Shown here: piece by piece, positions 52,170 through 61,823 of the stretch | How the letters are laid out: each line of letters starts with the position of its first letter | Numbering within the stretch: the first letter of the stretch is position 1 | Source of the DNA: Salipiger marinus | GTDB lineage: Bacteria; Pseudomonadota; Alphaproteobacteria; Rhodobacterales; Rhodobacteraceae | Assembly: GCF_900100085.1 (NCBI RefSeq) | Contig: NZ_FNEJ01000003.1 | Span: forward strand, 62,001-126,000 | Length of the DNA stretch: 64,000 bases | Reading direction: 5' to 3' | The notes under the pieces: generated by a model | What the model saw: the letters and a program-made list of their open reading frames with translations, nothing else | Database searches by the model: none | Told to the model about the DNA's origin: nothing | Made by a program: the position numbers and the translations under genes

Positions 52170-53900
52170 TCAGCGGTTGGAAATCCAGCGGCACTGATAC
52201 GGCGCAAGGCGGACCCCGCCCTGCGCCACCACCTCCCCGCCCAGCAGGTCGCGCCACGGCTCGTCGGCGATCAGGTTCAGCGCGTCATGGGGGATTTCCA
52301 CCTCCTCGTCGCTGACATTGTGCAGCGCAAAGATCGACTGGTCCCGGTCCAGCGACTGCCGCCACAGCCCGAACACCCGCTCGTCAAGCCGCAGCGTGAA
52401 CTGCGTGGCATTGGGATGAAAGGCGGGCTGGCGCGCGCGCAGCCTCAGCCGCTCCGACAGCTGCGCCAGCACCTGCGCCTGCACCGTGCCGGGATCGTCC
52501 AGCGCCGCGGTCAGGTCCGGGTAATGCCAGCGGTGCCGGTTGATCGCCCGGTTCATGCCGCGCCGCGCCACCGCGTCAAGGTCGTTGGGCGTGCCCAGCA
52601 TGGAATGGATGTAAAAGGCCGGGATCCCCTCCAGCGACATGACGATGGTCTGCGAGGCGAGAAACCGCGCCAGATGGTGCTGATCCTCTCCCTTGAAGCT
52701 GCGGGACATGGCGGCAAAAAACGAACAGTTCAGCTCGTAAGGCGCCTCGCCGCCGCCGGGCAGCGTGCGCATCGACACCAGCCCGCCGATGTCGCGGATG
52801 GTGTCGATGACGCGCCCGATCTCGGCAGGCGGCAGCAGCCCCTCGGCGGGGCGCATGCCGATGCCGTCATGGCTGGCGGTGAAGTTCAGATAGGCGCATC
52901 CCAGCGGCGCGGGCGGCATGCCGCGCTGCCAGCCGTTCAGACTGGCGGCGCTGCCCGACAGCATCGCATGCAGCACCAAAGGCGGCAGCGGGAAGTTGTA
53001 GACCATATGCGCCTCGTTGCGATGGCCGAAATAGCTCAGGTTCTCGGCCTTGGGCACGTTGGTTTCGGTCAGCAGGATCACGGTTTCGCTGGCATGATCC
53101 ACCAGCAGGCGCAGCAGGCGGATGAGGGCATGGGTCTGCGGCAGGTGGATGCAGGGGGTGCCGGGTTCCTTCCACAGAAAGGCCACCGCATCCAGCCGGA
53201 TGATCCGTACGCCCCGGTCCACATGCAGCCGGATGATGCGCAGGATCTCCAGCAGCACCTCGGGATTGGCGAAATCCAGATCCACCTGATCATGGCTGAA
53301 GGTGCACCAGACATGGCGGCGGCCCATGGCGGTGTCGACCTCGCGCAGCAGCGGCGTGGTGCGCGGGCGGACCACCTGCGTCAGGTCATCTTCGGGTGCC
53401 GCTTCGACGAAGAAGCGGTCATAGGGCGCCTGCCCCTGCCGGTAGGCGGTGAACCACACCCCCTGCGACGAGACATGGTTCAGCACCAGATCCGACATCA
53501 GGTGAAAGTCGCGGCCGATGCGGCGGATGTCGGACCAGTCGCCCAGCTGCGGATTCACCTTGCGGTAATCGGTCACCGCGAAACCGTCATCCGAGGTATA
53601 GGGAAAGAACGGCAGCACATGCACCCCGTTCACCACGCCGCGCAGCCGCGCCGTCAGGAAATGCCGCAGCAGGTCCAGCGGCTTGTGCCGCCCGTCGATC
53701 AGGCTGTCGCCATAGGTGATCAGCACCGCATCGCGCTGCGACCACAGCGTGTTGCCCGGACGGCGCGGGCGGCGGCGGCGGCCCCGCCCCTCGGGCCAGA
53801 ACGCCTCGATCACCTGACTGGCCAGAATATCGGCATCAAGCTGCGGATAGACGAAGCGCAGAAGATCGGCGAGGCGGGTGCTGAACGAGGGATCGGTCAT
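52170..53900 (-). CDS. GH13 sugar phosphorylase, glucosylglycerate/sucrose phosphorylase type
   Basis: 576 residues, (beta/alpha)8 GH13 enzyme. The nucleophile Asp is in VRIIRLDAVAFLWKE (about 222), the acid/base Glu in ILLTETNVPKAENLSYF (about 265) and the stabiliser Asp in NFTASHDGIGMRP (about 331). LPFFPYTSDDGFAVTDY near residue 100 is characteristic of the GH13_18 sucrose-phosphorylase group, which includes glucosylglycerate phosphorylase. It ends 6 bases from the convergent permease. The start is uncertain: an upstream ATG at 53948 is possible. Confidence 0.85.
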   Translation of the reverse strand: MTDPSFSTRLADLLRFVYPQLDADILASQVIEAFWPEGRGRRRRPRRPGNTLWSQRDAVLITYGDSLIDGRHKPLDLLRHFLTARLRGVVNGVHVLPFFPYTSDDGFAVTDYRKVNPQLGDWSDIRRIGRDFHLMSDLVLNHVSSQGVWFTAYRQGQAPYDRFFVEAAPEDDLTQVVRPRTTPLLREVDTAMGRRHVWCTFSHDQVDLDFANPEVLLEILRIIRLHVDRGVRIIRLDAVAFLWKEPGTPCIHLPQTHALIRLLRLLVDHASETVILLTETNVPKAENLSYFGHRNEAHMVYNFPLPPLVLHAMLSGSAASLNGWQRGMPPAPLGCAYLNFTASHDGIGMRPAEGLLPPAEIGRVIDTIRDIGGLVSMRTLPGGGEAPYELNCSFFAAMSRSFKGEDQHHLARFLASQTIVMSLEGIPAFYIHSMLGTPNDLDAVARRGMNRAINRHRWHYPDLTAALDDPGTVQAQVLAQLSERLRLRARQPAFHPNATQFTLRLDERVFGLWRQSLDRDQSIFALHNVSDEEVEIPHDALNLIADEPWRDLLGGEVVAQGGVRLAPYQCRWISNR

Positions 53901-54148
53901 GACGGGGGGCGGCATCTCCGGCGGCTCCGGGCAGATGGGTATCAGCATGGCGCCCCGTCCGGCAGGGCACAAGAAGAAACTGCCCGCCCCTGCCCCGGCC
54001 CGCGTGTCGCACGCGGCAGTGAACAGGTCGCGGGCAGGCGCCACGCCGCCGCGCAGCTGGGGCATCACACCGGGCAGAGGCCTTGACGCGCCCGCCATAA
54101 GCGGCCAGCCAGAGGCGCCATCCCTTTTTCCGCAAAGGACAGACCCGC
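53901..54148. other. Divergent gap, phosphorylase / purU
   Basis: 248 bases between the GH13 phosphorylase and purU starts. No clear operator or extra gene; part of it could be phosphorylase coding if the upstream start is used. Confidence 0.3.
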
Positions 54149-55033
54149 ATGAGCTCGTTTGCGCTGACCGTCAAATGCCCCTCCACCCGCGGCATCGTCG
54201 CCGCCATCGCCGGCTTTCTGGCAGAGCATGGCTGCAACATCACCGACAGCGCCCAGTTCGACGATCTGGAGACCGGCAATTTCTTCATGCGCGTCAGCTT
54301 CCAGTCCGAAACCGGGGCGACGCTGGAGGTGATGGAGCCCGCCTTCGCCGAGGTCGCCACCCGCTTCGCCATGCAGGCGCAGTTCCATGACGAGAAGGCC
54401 AAGATGAAGGTGGTCATCATGGTGTCGCGCTTCGGCCACTGCCTGAACGACCTGCTCTACCGCTGGCGGATCGGCGCGCTGCCCATCGACATCGTGGCGG
54501 TGATCTCCAACCACATGGATTACCAGAAGGTGGTGGTGAATCACGACATCCCCTTCCACATGATCCGCGTCACCAAGGAGAACAAGCCGCAGGCCGAGGC
54601 GCAGATCATGGCCGTGGTCGAGGAAACCGGCGCCGACCTGATCGTGCTGGCGCGCTACATGCAGATCCTCAGCGACGAGATGTGCCAGAAGATGTCGGGC
54701 CGGATCATCAACATCCACCACAGCTTCCTGCCCAGCTTCAAGGGCGCCAACCCCTACAAGCAGGCCTTCGAGCGCGGCGTGAAACTGATCGGCGCCACCT
54801 CGCATTACGTCACCGCCGATCTCGACGAAGGCCCGATCATCGAACAGGACACCATCCGCGTCACCCATGCGCAGAGCCCGGACGATTACGTCAGCCTTGG
54901 CCGCGACGTGGAGGCACAGGTGCTGGCCCGCGCCATCCATGCCCATATCCACCGCCGCGTCTTTCTCAACGGCAACAAGACGGTGGTCTTCCCCGCCTCC
55001 CCCGGCAGCTACGCCTCCGAACGCATGGGCTGA
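54149..55033 (+). CDS. purU: Formyltetrahydrofolate deformylase
   Basis: 294 residues: an N-terminal ACT domain (TVKCPSTRGIVAAIAGFLAEHGCN, about 7-30) and a formyltransferase-fold catalytic domain with MVSRFGHCLNDLLYRW (about 91), INIHHSFLPSFKGANPY (about 189) and Asp in ADLDEGPIIEQD (about 229). It hydrolyses 10-formyl-THF to formate and THF. In Rhodobacteraceae it often accompanies one-carbon or betaine demethylation genes; those are not adjacent here. Confidence 0.95.
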   Translation: MSSFALTVKCPSTRGIVAAIAGFLAEHGCNITDSAQFDDLETGNFFMRVSFQSETGATLEVMEPAFAEVATRFAMQAQFHDEKAKMKVVIMVSRFGHCLNDLLYRWRIGALPIDIVAVISNHMDYQKVVVNHDIPFHMIRVTKENKPQAEAQIMAVVEETGADLIVLARYMQILSDEMCQKMSGRIINIHHSFLPSFKGANPYKQAFERGVKLIGATSHYVTADLDEGPIIEQDTIRVTHAQSPDDYVSLGRDVEAQVLARAIHAHIHRRVFLNGNKTVVFPASPGSYASERMG

Positions 55034-55077
55034 ACCGCCGCGCGCAGACCGCAGGCCGTGCCAGCGTCGCGGTCCGG

Positions 55078-55114
55078 CCTGCCTCCGGCGGGGATATTTG
55101 ACCCAAGAAGAAGG
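55078..55114 (+). repeat. Dispersed intergenic repeat, type A/B mixed copy 4
   Basis: GCCTGCCTCCGGCGGGGATA followed by TTTGACCCAAGAAGAAGG. The left half resembles type B and the right half type A, linking the two forms. Confidence 0.7.
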
Positions 55115-55132
55115 ACGAAGGTCGCGCGCCTG

Positions 55133-55202
55133 CCGCTTCTTCTTGGCAAAAATATCCCGGGGGGTGAGGCGCGGCACGCGCCGAGGGGGGCAGCGCCCCC
55201 CT
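55133..55202 (-). repeat. Dispersed intergenic palindromic repeat, type A copy 5
   Basis: CTTCTTCTTGGCAAAAATAT then CCCGGGGGG and a GGGGGGCAGCGCCCCCC palindrome, facing copy 4 in the convergent gap of purU and hyuB. Confidence 0.75.
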
Positions 55203-55212
55203 CCTGCCCCGC

Positions 55213-56913
55213 TCAGGCGTCCTGCGGCGACGGGGCGGGGCGGAAGAGCCGCTCCGCCGCTTCGGCGCTGTAGCGCCCCAGCCGCACGTCCTCGGCCACC
55301 AGCGCCGGGTCGCGCAGCGCAGGATCGCCATAGCCGCCGCCGCCGGGGGTGCGCACCCGCACCCGGTCTCCGGCCACCAGCGGGATGTCCTGCGCCTTGG
55401 ACAGATGCTCGGGCGTGGTGGTGACGCCGCCACGGGTCACGCGCACCTCGTTCACCGCGCCGTCACCGCCCCCGAGCGCGCCCTGCGGGCCGGTGCGGCC
55501 GTGATCCATGACAAAACTGGCGCGGGCATTCCCCTTCAGCAGCTCCACCTCGTAATCGAGCCCGAAGCCGCCGCGATGCTGCCCCGCGCCCCCCGAGCCT
55601 TCGCGCAGCGCGTAGCGGTGATAGAGCACGGGAAACTGCTGTTCCATGATCTCCACCGGCGGCGCCTTGGAGATGCCGATGGTCGAGCAGCCGTTGGAGA
55701 TGCCGTCGCCCCCGGCATAGCCGCCATAGCCGCCGCCCGAGATCTGATACATGACGAAGCTGCGGCCTTCCTCGGGCACCTCGCCCCCCAGCGCAAAATT
55801 GCCGGAGGATCCAGCGGGGGAGGCGGTGACGCGCTGCGGCAGCGGGCCGACAAGGGCGGCGAACACCGCCTCGGCGACGCGCTGGCTGACCTCGGCGGCG
55901 CAGCCGGAGACCGGGCGGGGATATTGCGCATCCAGAAACGTGCCCTCGGGGCGCTGGATCTCCAGCGGCTCGAAGGCGCCGGCGCTGATCGGCACATCGG
56001 GAAAGATGTGGCGCATGGCGAGATAGACCGAGCTCAGCGTGGTGGCGAGCACCGAATTCATCGGCCCCGCGCAGGGCGCCGAGGAGCCGCTGAAATCGAA
56101 GCTCAGGCGGTCGCCGCTGGCGGTGATGGCGAGCCGGATCTCCAGCGGCGCGTTCACCACGCCGTCGCTGTCGATATAGGCCACCGAGCGGTAGGTGCCG
56201 GGAGCGATTTCCGCGATGCGGGCGCGCATCTGCTGGGCGGCGCGGCTGCGCAGTTCGGCGATGGCCTCCTGCACCAGAGCATCGCCATAACGGTCGAGCA
56301 GCCGGGTCAGCCGCGCCTCTCCGACATAAAGCGCTGCCGCCTGCGCCTTCACATCGCCGATGCGCTGTTCGGCGACGCGGATGTTGGAGCAGATGATCGC
56401 GTAGATCTCGGGGTCCATCACGCCTTTCTTGAAAAGCCGCACCGGCGGCAGGCGCAGGCCCTCCTGTTCCACCGAGGTGGCGGAGGCGGAAAATCCGCCC
56501 GGCACCGCGCCGCCGGTATCGGGCCAGTGGCCGGTATTGCTGAGCCAGCAGAAGATCCTGCCATTGCGCCAGACCGGCATGGCAAAGCGCACGTCCATCA
56601 GATGGGTGCCGCCCAGATAGGGATCGTTGACGATGTAGATGTCGCCCGGTTCGGGGGCGGTCACCGTGCCTGCCGCGATCATCTCGATGATCTTGCCGGT
56701 GGAATACTGCATCACCCCGACAAAGACCGGCAGGCCCTGCGAGCCCTGCGCGATCAGGCTGCCATCTTCGGCGGAATAGATGCCGTCGGAACGGTCATTG
56801 GCCTCGGCGATCACCGGCGAGAAGGCGGCGCGGGAAAAGGTGAGATCCATCTCGTCGCAGACCTGCTGCAGGCCGGACTGGATCACGGTGAGGGTGATGG
56901 GATCAAGCGTCAT
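55213..56913 (-). CDS. hyuB: Hydantoinase/oxoprolinase B-subunit protein
   Basis: 566 residues, HyuB/N-methylhydantoinase B family. The start LDPITLTVIQSGLQQVCDEM and the elements DIYIVNDPYLGGTHLMD (about 90), FFWLSNTGHW-like FCWLSNTGHWPDTGG (about 118) and GSGGAGQHRGGFGLDYE (about 453) are typical. It works with HyuA in ATP-dependent hydrolysis of cyclic amides such as hydantoins or 5-oxoproline. A 93-base gap with a type B repeat separates it from hyuA. Confidence 0.92.
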   Translation of the reverse strand: MTLDPITLTVIQSGLQQVCDEMDLTFSRAAFSPVIAEANDRSDGIYSAEDGSLIAQGSQGLPVFVGVMQYSTGKIIEMIAAGTVTAPEPGDIYIVNDPYLGGTHLMDVRFAMPVWRNGRIFCWLSNTGHWPDTGGAVPGGFSASATSVEQEGLRLPPVRLFKKGVMDPEIYAIICSNIRVAEQRIGDVKAQAAALYVGEARLTRLLDRYGDALVQEAIAELRSRAAQQMRARIAEIAPGTYRSVAYIDSDGVVNAPLEIRLAITASGDRLSFDFSGSSAPCAGPMNSVLATTLSSVYLAMRHIFPDVPISAGAFEPLEIQRPEGTFLDAQYPRPVSGCAAEVSQRVAEAVFAALVGPLPQRVTASPAGSSGNFALGGEVPEEGRSFVMYQISGGGYGGYAGGDGISNGCSTIGISKAPPVEIMEQQFPVLYHRYALREGSGGAGQHRGGFGLDYEVELLKGNARASFVMDHGRTGPQGALGGGDGAVNEVRVTRGGVTTTPEHLSKAQDIPLVAGDRVRVRTPGGGGYGDPALRDPALVAEDVRLGRYSAEAAERLFRPAPSPQDA

Positions 56914-56960
56914 GGCGACCTCCGAAGGCGGGGCGGGCGGCGGTGGCGGCGCGGGTCCGC

Positions 56961-56996
56961 CTCCGGCGGGAGTTTGTCGGGCAAGATGAAGGGCGG
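56961..56996 (-). repeat. Dispersed intergenic repeat, type B copy 3
   Basis: GCCTCCGGCGGGAGTTTGTC followed by GGGCAAGATGAAGG, inside the operon between hyuB and hyuA. Confidence 0.7.
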
Positions 56997-57006
56997 GCGC
57001 GGGTCA

Positions 57007-59103
57007 TCACAGCGCCCTGACCGTGACGATCAGGTTGCCATCGGCGTCCTGCGTGGCGGTATCGCCCGGCGACAGCACCAGCGTGCAGTCCATCTGTTCG
57101 ACGATGGCGGGGCCCGCAAGCGTGGCGCTGGCGGGCAGATGGTCGCGCCAGTAAACCGGCGTGTCGTGCCAGTCGTCGAAGAACACCGCGCGGCTGCCGG
57201 TCCGCGCCTCGGCCAGCGTGGGCCTGCGGCCTGCCGCGTCGATCAGCGCCGAGAGATCGACCTCGGGGCGGCGCCCGATGACGGAGGTGTTGACATTGAC
57301 CAGTGCGGGCCGGATTTCCGGCAGCGCCACCTGAAAGCGCCGGAAATAGGCCTGTTCGAAAAGCTCGGCCAGATCCTCGCGCGTGGGGGCGGGACCGGGC
57401 AGCGCCACGCGCAGCAGATGGGTCTGGCCGATGAACTGCATGTCCACGGAATGGGTCACGCGCAGATCGGCGATCTTTACCCGTTCGCGGGCGATGGCGG
57501 CGCGGCCTTCCTCGATCTGGCGGGCGAACTGCGCGTGGACCTCGGCCATGTCGCAGGCGGCGAGCGGGCGGTTGACCGTGGTCACATAGTCATGGCGCAG
57601 ATCGGCCACGATACAACCCAGCGCATTGGTGATGCCGGGGCGCGCGGGCACCAGCACCCGGGGCACGCCCAGTTCGCGGGCGATGTCGCAGGCATGCAGC
57701 GGCCCCGCCCCGCCAAAGGCAAAAAGCGCAAAATCGCGCGGATCCTCGCCCAGCGAGATCGACACCATGCGCACGGCATCGGCCATCTTGGCGGTGGCGA
57801 TGCGCAGCACCGCCGAGGCCGCCCCGGTTGCCGAAAGGCCCAAGGGCGCGCCCAGCTTTTGTGCGAAGGCCGCCTCGATATCGGCCAGCGTCACATCGCC
57901 CTGAATGGTGTTGAGCCGGGCGGGGTTCATCCGCCCCAGCAGCATGTTGGCATCCGAGATGGTGGGTTCGGTGCCGCCCTTGCCGTAGCAGATCGGCCCC
58001 GGCACCGATCCGGCGCTGTCGGGGCCGACCTGCAGCAGGCCCGAGGCATCGATCCGCGCCAGCGATCCGCCGCCCGCGCCCACGGTGCGCACGTCGACCA
58101 TGGGCACATGGATCGGCATGGCATATTCGATCTCGATCTCGTGGCTGACAGCGGGATCGGCGCCGCGGATCATCGCCACATCGGTGGAGGTGCCGCCCAT
58201 GTCATAGGTCAGAAGATCGGGAATGCCCGCCCGCCTGCCGGTATAGGCGGCGGCCATCACCCCCGAGGCCGGGCCGGACATCACGGTTTTCGCCGCCTCT
58301 TCGGCGACGATGCGGGCGGAGACCATGCCGCCATTGCCGGTCATCACCAGCAGGTCGCGGGTATAGCCGCGCTCGGCCAGCCGGTCGGCCAGCCGTTCCA
58401 CATAGCGGCGCAGCAGCGGCTGCACGCTGGCATTGACCGCCGCCGTCACGCCACGTTCGTATTCGCGGCTTTCCGACAGCAGCGCATGGCCCAGCGTGAT
58501 GTTGCCATTGGGCCATTCCTCGCGCGCGATTTCGGCGGCGCGCAGTTCATGGGCGGGGTTGGCATAGGCGTGCAGGAAATGGATCACCAGCGATTCACAG
58601 TCCTGCGCCACCAGCGCGCGCAGCGCCTGCCGCAGCGCGACCTCGTCCAGAGCCGTGTGCACGGCGCCGCTGGCCAGCATGCGTTCGGGCACTTCCAGCC
58701 GCAGGTCGCGCGGGATCAGCGGACGGAACTGGCCCTTCATGCCATAGGCCTGCGGGCGGGTGCGGCGGCCCAGCTCCAGCACGTCGCGGAAGCCCATGGT
58801 GGTGATCAGCCCGGTGCGGCACAGCCGCCGTTCCAGCACCGCATTGGTGGTGGTGGTGGTGCCATGCACGATCAGATCCAGCGCCGCGGCATCGACCTCG
58901 GCGGCATCAAGCGCGTCAAGCACGCCGCGCGACTGGTTGTCGAGCGTGGTGGGCACCTTGGCCAGCCGCACCCGCGCCTGCGTGGCGTCATAGAACACAA
59001 GATCGGTGAAGGTGCCGCCCACGTCGATCCCGGCGATCTGGCCGGAGATCTGGCCCGGGCTGTGCTCTGCGCTGTGATCGGCGGTCTGGTCGAGATCTTT
59101 CAT
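57007..59103 (-). CDS. hyuA: Hydantoinase/oxoprolinase A-subunit protein
   Basis: 698 residues. The N-terminal ASKHA-type nucleotide-binding motif AGIDVGGTFTDLVFYD (about 24-39) and the second glycine motif YDMGGTSTDVAMI (about 305) are clear, with FGGAGPLHACDIAREL near 470. It phosphorylates or activates the cyclic amide with ATP for ring opening by HyuAB. It overlaps the Mo-hydroxylase stop (ATGA), so is made together with it. Confidence 0.93.
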   Translation of the reverse strand: MKDLDQTADHSAEHSPGQISGQIAGIDVGGTFTDLVFYDATQARVRLAKVPTTLDNQSRGVLDALDAAEVDAAALDLIVHGTTTTTNAVLERRLCRTGLITTMGFRDVLELGRRTRPQAYGMKGQFRPLIPRDLRLEVPERMLASGAVHTALDEVALRQALRALVAQDCESLVIHFLHAYANPAHELRAAEIAREEWPNGNITLGHALLSESREYERGVTAAVNASVQPLLRRYVERLADRLAERGYTRDLLVMTGNGGMVSARIVAEEAAKTVMSGPASGVMAAAYTGRRAGIPDLLTYDMGGTSTDVAMIRGADPAVSHEIEIEYAMPIHVPMVDVRTVGAGGGSLARIDASGLLQVGPDSAGSVPGPICYGKGGTEPTISDANMLLGRMNPARLNTIQGDVTLADIEAAFAQKLGAPLGLSATGAASAVLRIATAKMADAVRMVSISLGEDPRDFALFAFGGAGPLHACDIARELGVPRVLVPARPGITNALGCIVADLRHDYVTTVNRPLAACDMAEVHAQFARQIEEGRAAIARERVKIADLRVTHSVDMQFIGQTHLLRVALPGPAPTREDLAELFEQAYFRRFQVALPEIRPALVNVNTSVIGRRPEVDLSALIDAAGRRPTLAEARTGSRAVFFDDWHDTPVYWRDHLPASATLAGPAIVEQMDCTLVLSPGDTATQDADGNLIVTVRAL

Positions 59104-61823
59104 GCTGGGGTCTTGCCTGCGGTCAAAAGCGCCGCGCGCACCCGGTCGGGGGTGGCGGGCAGGTGGTGGATGCGCACGCCGGTGGCATGGGCGATGGCGT
59201 TGAGGATGGCGGGGGCGGTGGGGATGAGACAGTGCTCGCCCAGACCCTTGGCGCCATAGGGGCCATGGGCATCGCCGGATTCGATCAGGATCGACCGGAC
59301 GGGCGGCACGTCGCCCATGGTGGGAATGAGGTAATCGTGCAGGTTCTCGGTGCGGCCGGGCAGGAATTCCTCCATCAGCGCCAGCCCCAGACCCTGCGCC
59401 ACGCCGCCTTCGATCTGGCCTTCGGCGGAAAGCGGGTTGATGGCGCGGCCCACGTCATGCGCGGCGGTGATGTGGCGCAGCCGGACCGTGCCCAGATCCA
59501 GATCCACCTCCAGCTCTGCCATCTGGGCGGCGGTGCCGAACACGGCATAGGGCGCGCCCTGCCCGCGCGCATCCAGAGGCGTGGTGGGCGGATCGTAGGT
59601 CTCGCTCGCCTCCAGCGCATAGGGGCCCGCGCCCGGCTCCAGCGCGATGCGGCGGGTGGCGCCGCCTTCGGACAGTTCCAGCGCGCCGGGGGTGACATGG
59701 ATCACCGCCGCGTCGGAGACATTGCCCAGCCGCAGGATCTGCGCGCGCAGCGCCGCCCCGCAGAGCCGCGCGGCATTGCCGGTGACAAAGGTCTGGCGGC
59801 TGGCCGAAGTCTTGCCCGCGTCCGGGGTCAGGTCGGTATCGGCGCCGATGCGGGTGATGGCAGAGACCGGCACGCCCAGCGCCTCGGCGAAGATCTGCAG
59901 GATCACGGTGTTGGAGCCTTGGCCAATATCCACCGCGCCCTGATGCAGGCAGATCTCGCCCGCCGCAGTGATCCCCGCCCGGATGGTGGAGGGGTTCGAC
60001 ATGGAGGTGTTGCCGCAGCCATACCAGCCCGAGGCGATGCCGACGCCGCGTTTGACCCGCGTGCTGGTGGCGTTGAAGGCCTCCGCCTCGGCCAGCGCGC
60101 GGTCCCAGTGCGGGGCCAGCGCGTCAAGGCAGGCGTCGATGCCCATGCCGGTGTCAAAGACCTGCCCGGTCACGGTGGGATCGCCGTTGCGCAGGCAGTT
60201 CAGGCGGCGGAAGGCCAGCCGGTCCATGCCCACCCGTTCAGCCAGAAGGTCGTAAAGCTGTTCCTGCGCCACCGCCGATTGCGGCACGCCGAAGCCCCGG
60301 AAGGCGCCAGAGGGCGCGGTATGGGTGTGGATCGCAGCGCTGTCCGCCTGATAGCTGGGGGTCAGATAGGGGCCGGAGGCATGGATCGGCACGCGGTTGG
60401 CCACGGTCGGCCCCCAGCTGGCATAGGCGCCGGTGTTGAACGTGCCCTCGAACCGCGCGGCGGTGATGCGGCCCGTCGCGTCGCAGCCGATCTGCATGTA
60501 GGTTTCCGACGGGTGGCGTTTGGTCGAGGTGGCGATGCTTTCGACGCGGCTATAGGCCATGCGCACCGGGCGCCCCAGCCGCCATGCCGCCAGCGCCACG
60601 AAGGGCTGCGCAGTCAGGTCAAGCTTCGATCCGAACCCGCCCCCCACCGCCGTGGGCAGGATGCGCACCGCCTCTGGCGCAAGGCCAAGGATGCCCGCCA
60701 GCCCGTCGCGGTTCATGTAGGGCGCCTGCGTGCAGCAGCTGACCTCGACCCGGTCGCCGATGCGGCGGGCGGAGGCCGCTTCGGGTTCGATATAGCCGTG
60801 TTCGATGAAGCCGGTGGAAAAATGCCCCTCCACCACATGGGCGGAGGCGGCAAATGCTGCCGCGGCATCCCCGCGCGAGACATGGCCCCGGCACATCACG
60901 TTGCCCTCCCGCCCTGGGTGCAGATCCGCGACCGCCCCTGCCTCTGACGGGATCAGGGCGGCGGGCAGTTCGGTATAGCTCACCGGAAAGGGCGGCAGAT
61001 TGGCCACGATCTCGGCCCGGCCCACCACGGCGGCGACCGCCTCCAGCCGGAAGCGCGTCTCGGTCTCGGCCAGAACCGGCTGATCCTCGAAGCCGGGGAT
61101 CACGCCAAAGGCGTTGCGCCCGGGAATGTCGGCGGCGGTCAGGATCAGGTCGAGCCCGGTCTGGCGCCGATACGCCTCCAGATCGCCGAAGGTGAAGGCG
61201 GCGCGGTGGTGCGGCGCCCGGATCGCCTTGACCACCAGTGCATCGCCCGGCGCCACGTCATCGCCAAACCGTTCGGTACCCGCCACCTTGGGCCAGCCAT
61301 CCAGCCGCGCGATGGAGGCCCCCACCCCGCCCTCGGTCAGCAGCGGCGCGTCGGAGGCATCAAGAACGGCGGCGATGATCTTGCGATAGCCGGTGCAGCG
61401 GCAGAGCACCCCGCCCAGCGCATCCGCGACAGCGCCTTCATCCAAGGGCGCGCGCTCGCGCAGCAGCGCCACGGCGGACACCATCATGCCCGGCGTGCAG
61501 ATGCCGCATTGCGCCGCCTGATGCCGCTGGAAGGCCTGCGCCAGCCGCCGCGCATCGGCATCCCGCGCCACCAGCCCCGCCTGCGTCTCGATCACCCGGC
61601 CCTGCGCCTGTCCGGCGGCGGTGATGCAGGCACAGACCGGCGCACCGTCCAGCAGCACGGTGCAGGCGCCGCAATCCCCGGCATTGCAGCCCACCTTCAC
61701 ATCCCCCGCGCCCGCCTGATCGCGCAGCACCTCGGACAGCCGGGCGGTGGCGGCGGCGGGCACGGTCACCTCCGCCCCGTTGAGCGTAAAGCCGATATGG
61801 CCAAGCGGCGCGTCAAGCGACAT
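59100..61823 (-). CDS. Molybdenum hydroxylase large subunit with fused 2Fe-2S domain
   Basis: 907 residues, xanthine-dehydrogenase family. Residues 1-165 are a two-cluster ferredoxin module (CNAGDCGACTVLLDG about 48, CGICTPGMM about 105, LCRCTGYRKII about 140). The rest is the molybdopterin-binding subunit: VGGGFGSKLDLTAQP (about 395), GAFRGFGVPQSAV (about 505), QGAVDIGQGSNT (about 635) and GAKGLGEHCLI with the catalytic Glu (about 858). These parts are usually separate genes. GGAGG precedes the ATG at 61823; it overlaps the FAD-subunit gene by 11 bases. The substrate is probably an N-heterocycle. Confidence 0.92.
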   Translation of the reverse strand: MSLDAPLGHIGFTLNGAEVTVPAAATARLSEVLRDQAGAGDVKVGCNAGDCGACTVLLDGAPVCACITAAGQAQGRVIETQAGLVARDADARRLAQAFQRHQAAQCGICTPGMMVSAVALLRERAPLDEGAVADALGGVLCRCTGYRKIIAAVLDASDAPLLTEGGVGASIARLDGWPKVAGTERFGDDVAPGDALVVKAIRAPHHRAAFTFGDLEAYRRQTGLDLILTAADIPGRNAFGVIPGFEDQPVLAETETRFRLEAVAAVVGRAEIVANLPPFPVSYTELPAALIPSEAGAVADLHPGREGNVMCRGHVSRGDAAAAFAASAHVVEGHFSTGFIEHGYIEPEAASARRIGDRVEVSCCTQAPYMNRDGLAGILGLAPEAVRILPTAVGGGFGSKLDLTAQPFVALAAWRLGRPVRMAYSRVESIATSTKRHPSETYMQIGCDATGRITAARFEGTFNTGAYASWGPTVANRVPIHASGPYLTPSYQADSAAIHTHTAPSGAFRGFGVPQSAVAQEQLYDLLAERVGMDRLAFRRLNCLRNGDPTVTGQVFDTGMGIDACLDALAPHWDRALAEAEAFNATSTRVKRGVGIASGWYGCGNTSMSNPSTIRAGITAAGEICLHQGAVDIGQGSNTVILQIFAEALGVPVSAITRIGADTDLTPDAGKTSASRQTFVTGNAARLCGAALRAQILRLGNVSDAAVIHVTPGALELSEGGATRRIALEPGAGPYALEASETYDPPTTPLDARGQGAPYAVFGTAAQMAELEVDLDLGTVRLRHITAAHDVGRAINPLSAEGQIEGGVAQGLGLALMEEFLPGRTENLHDYLIPTMGDVPPVRSILIESGDAHGPYGAKGLGEHCLIPTAPAILNAIAHATGVRIHHLPATPDRVRAALLTAGKTPA

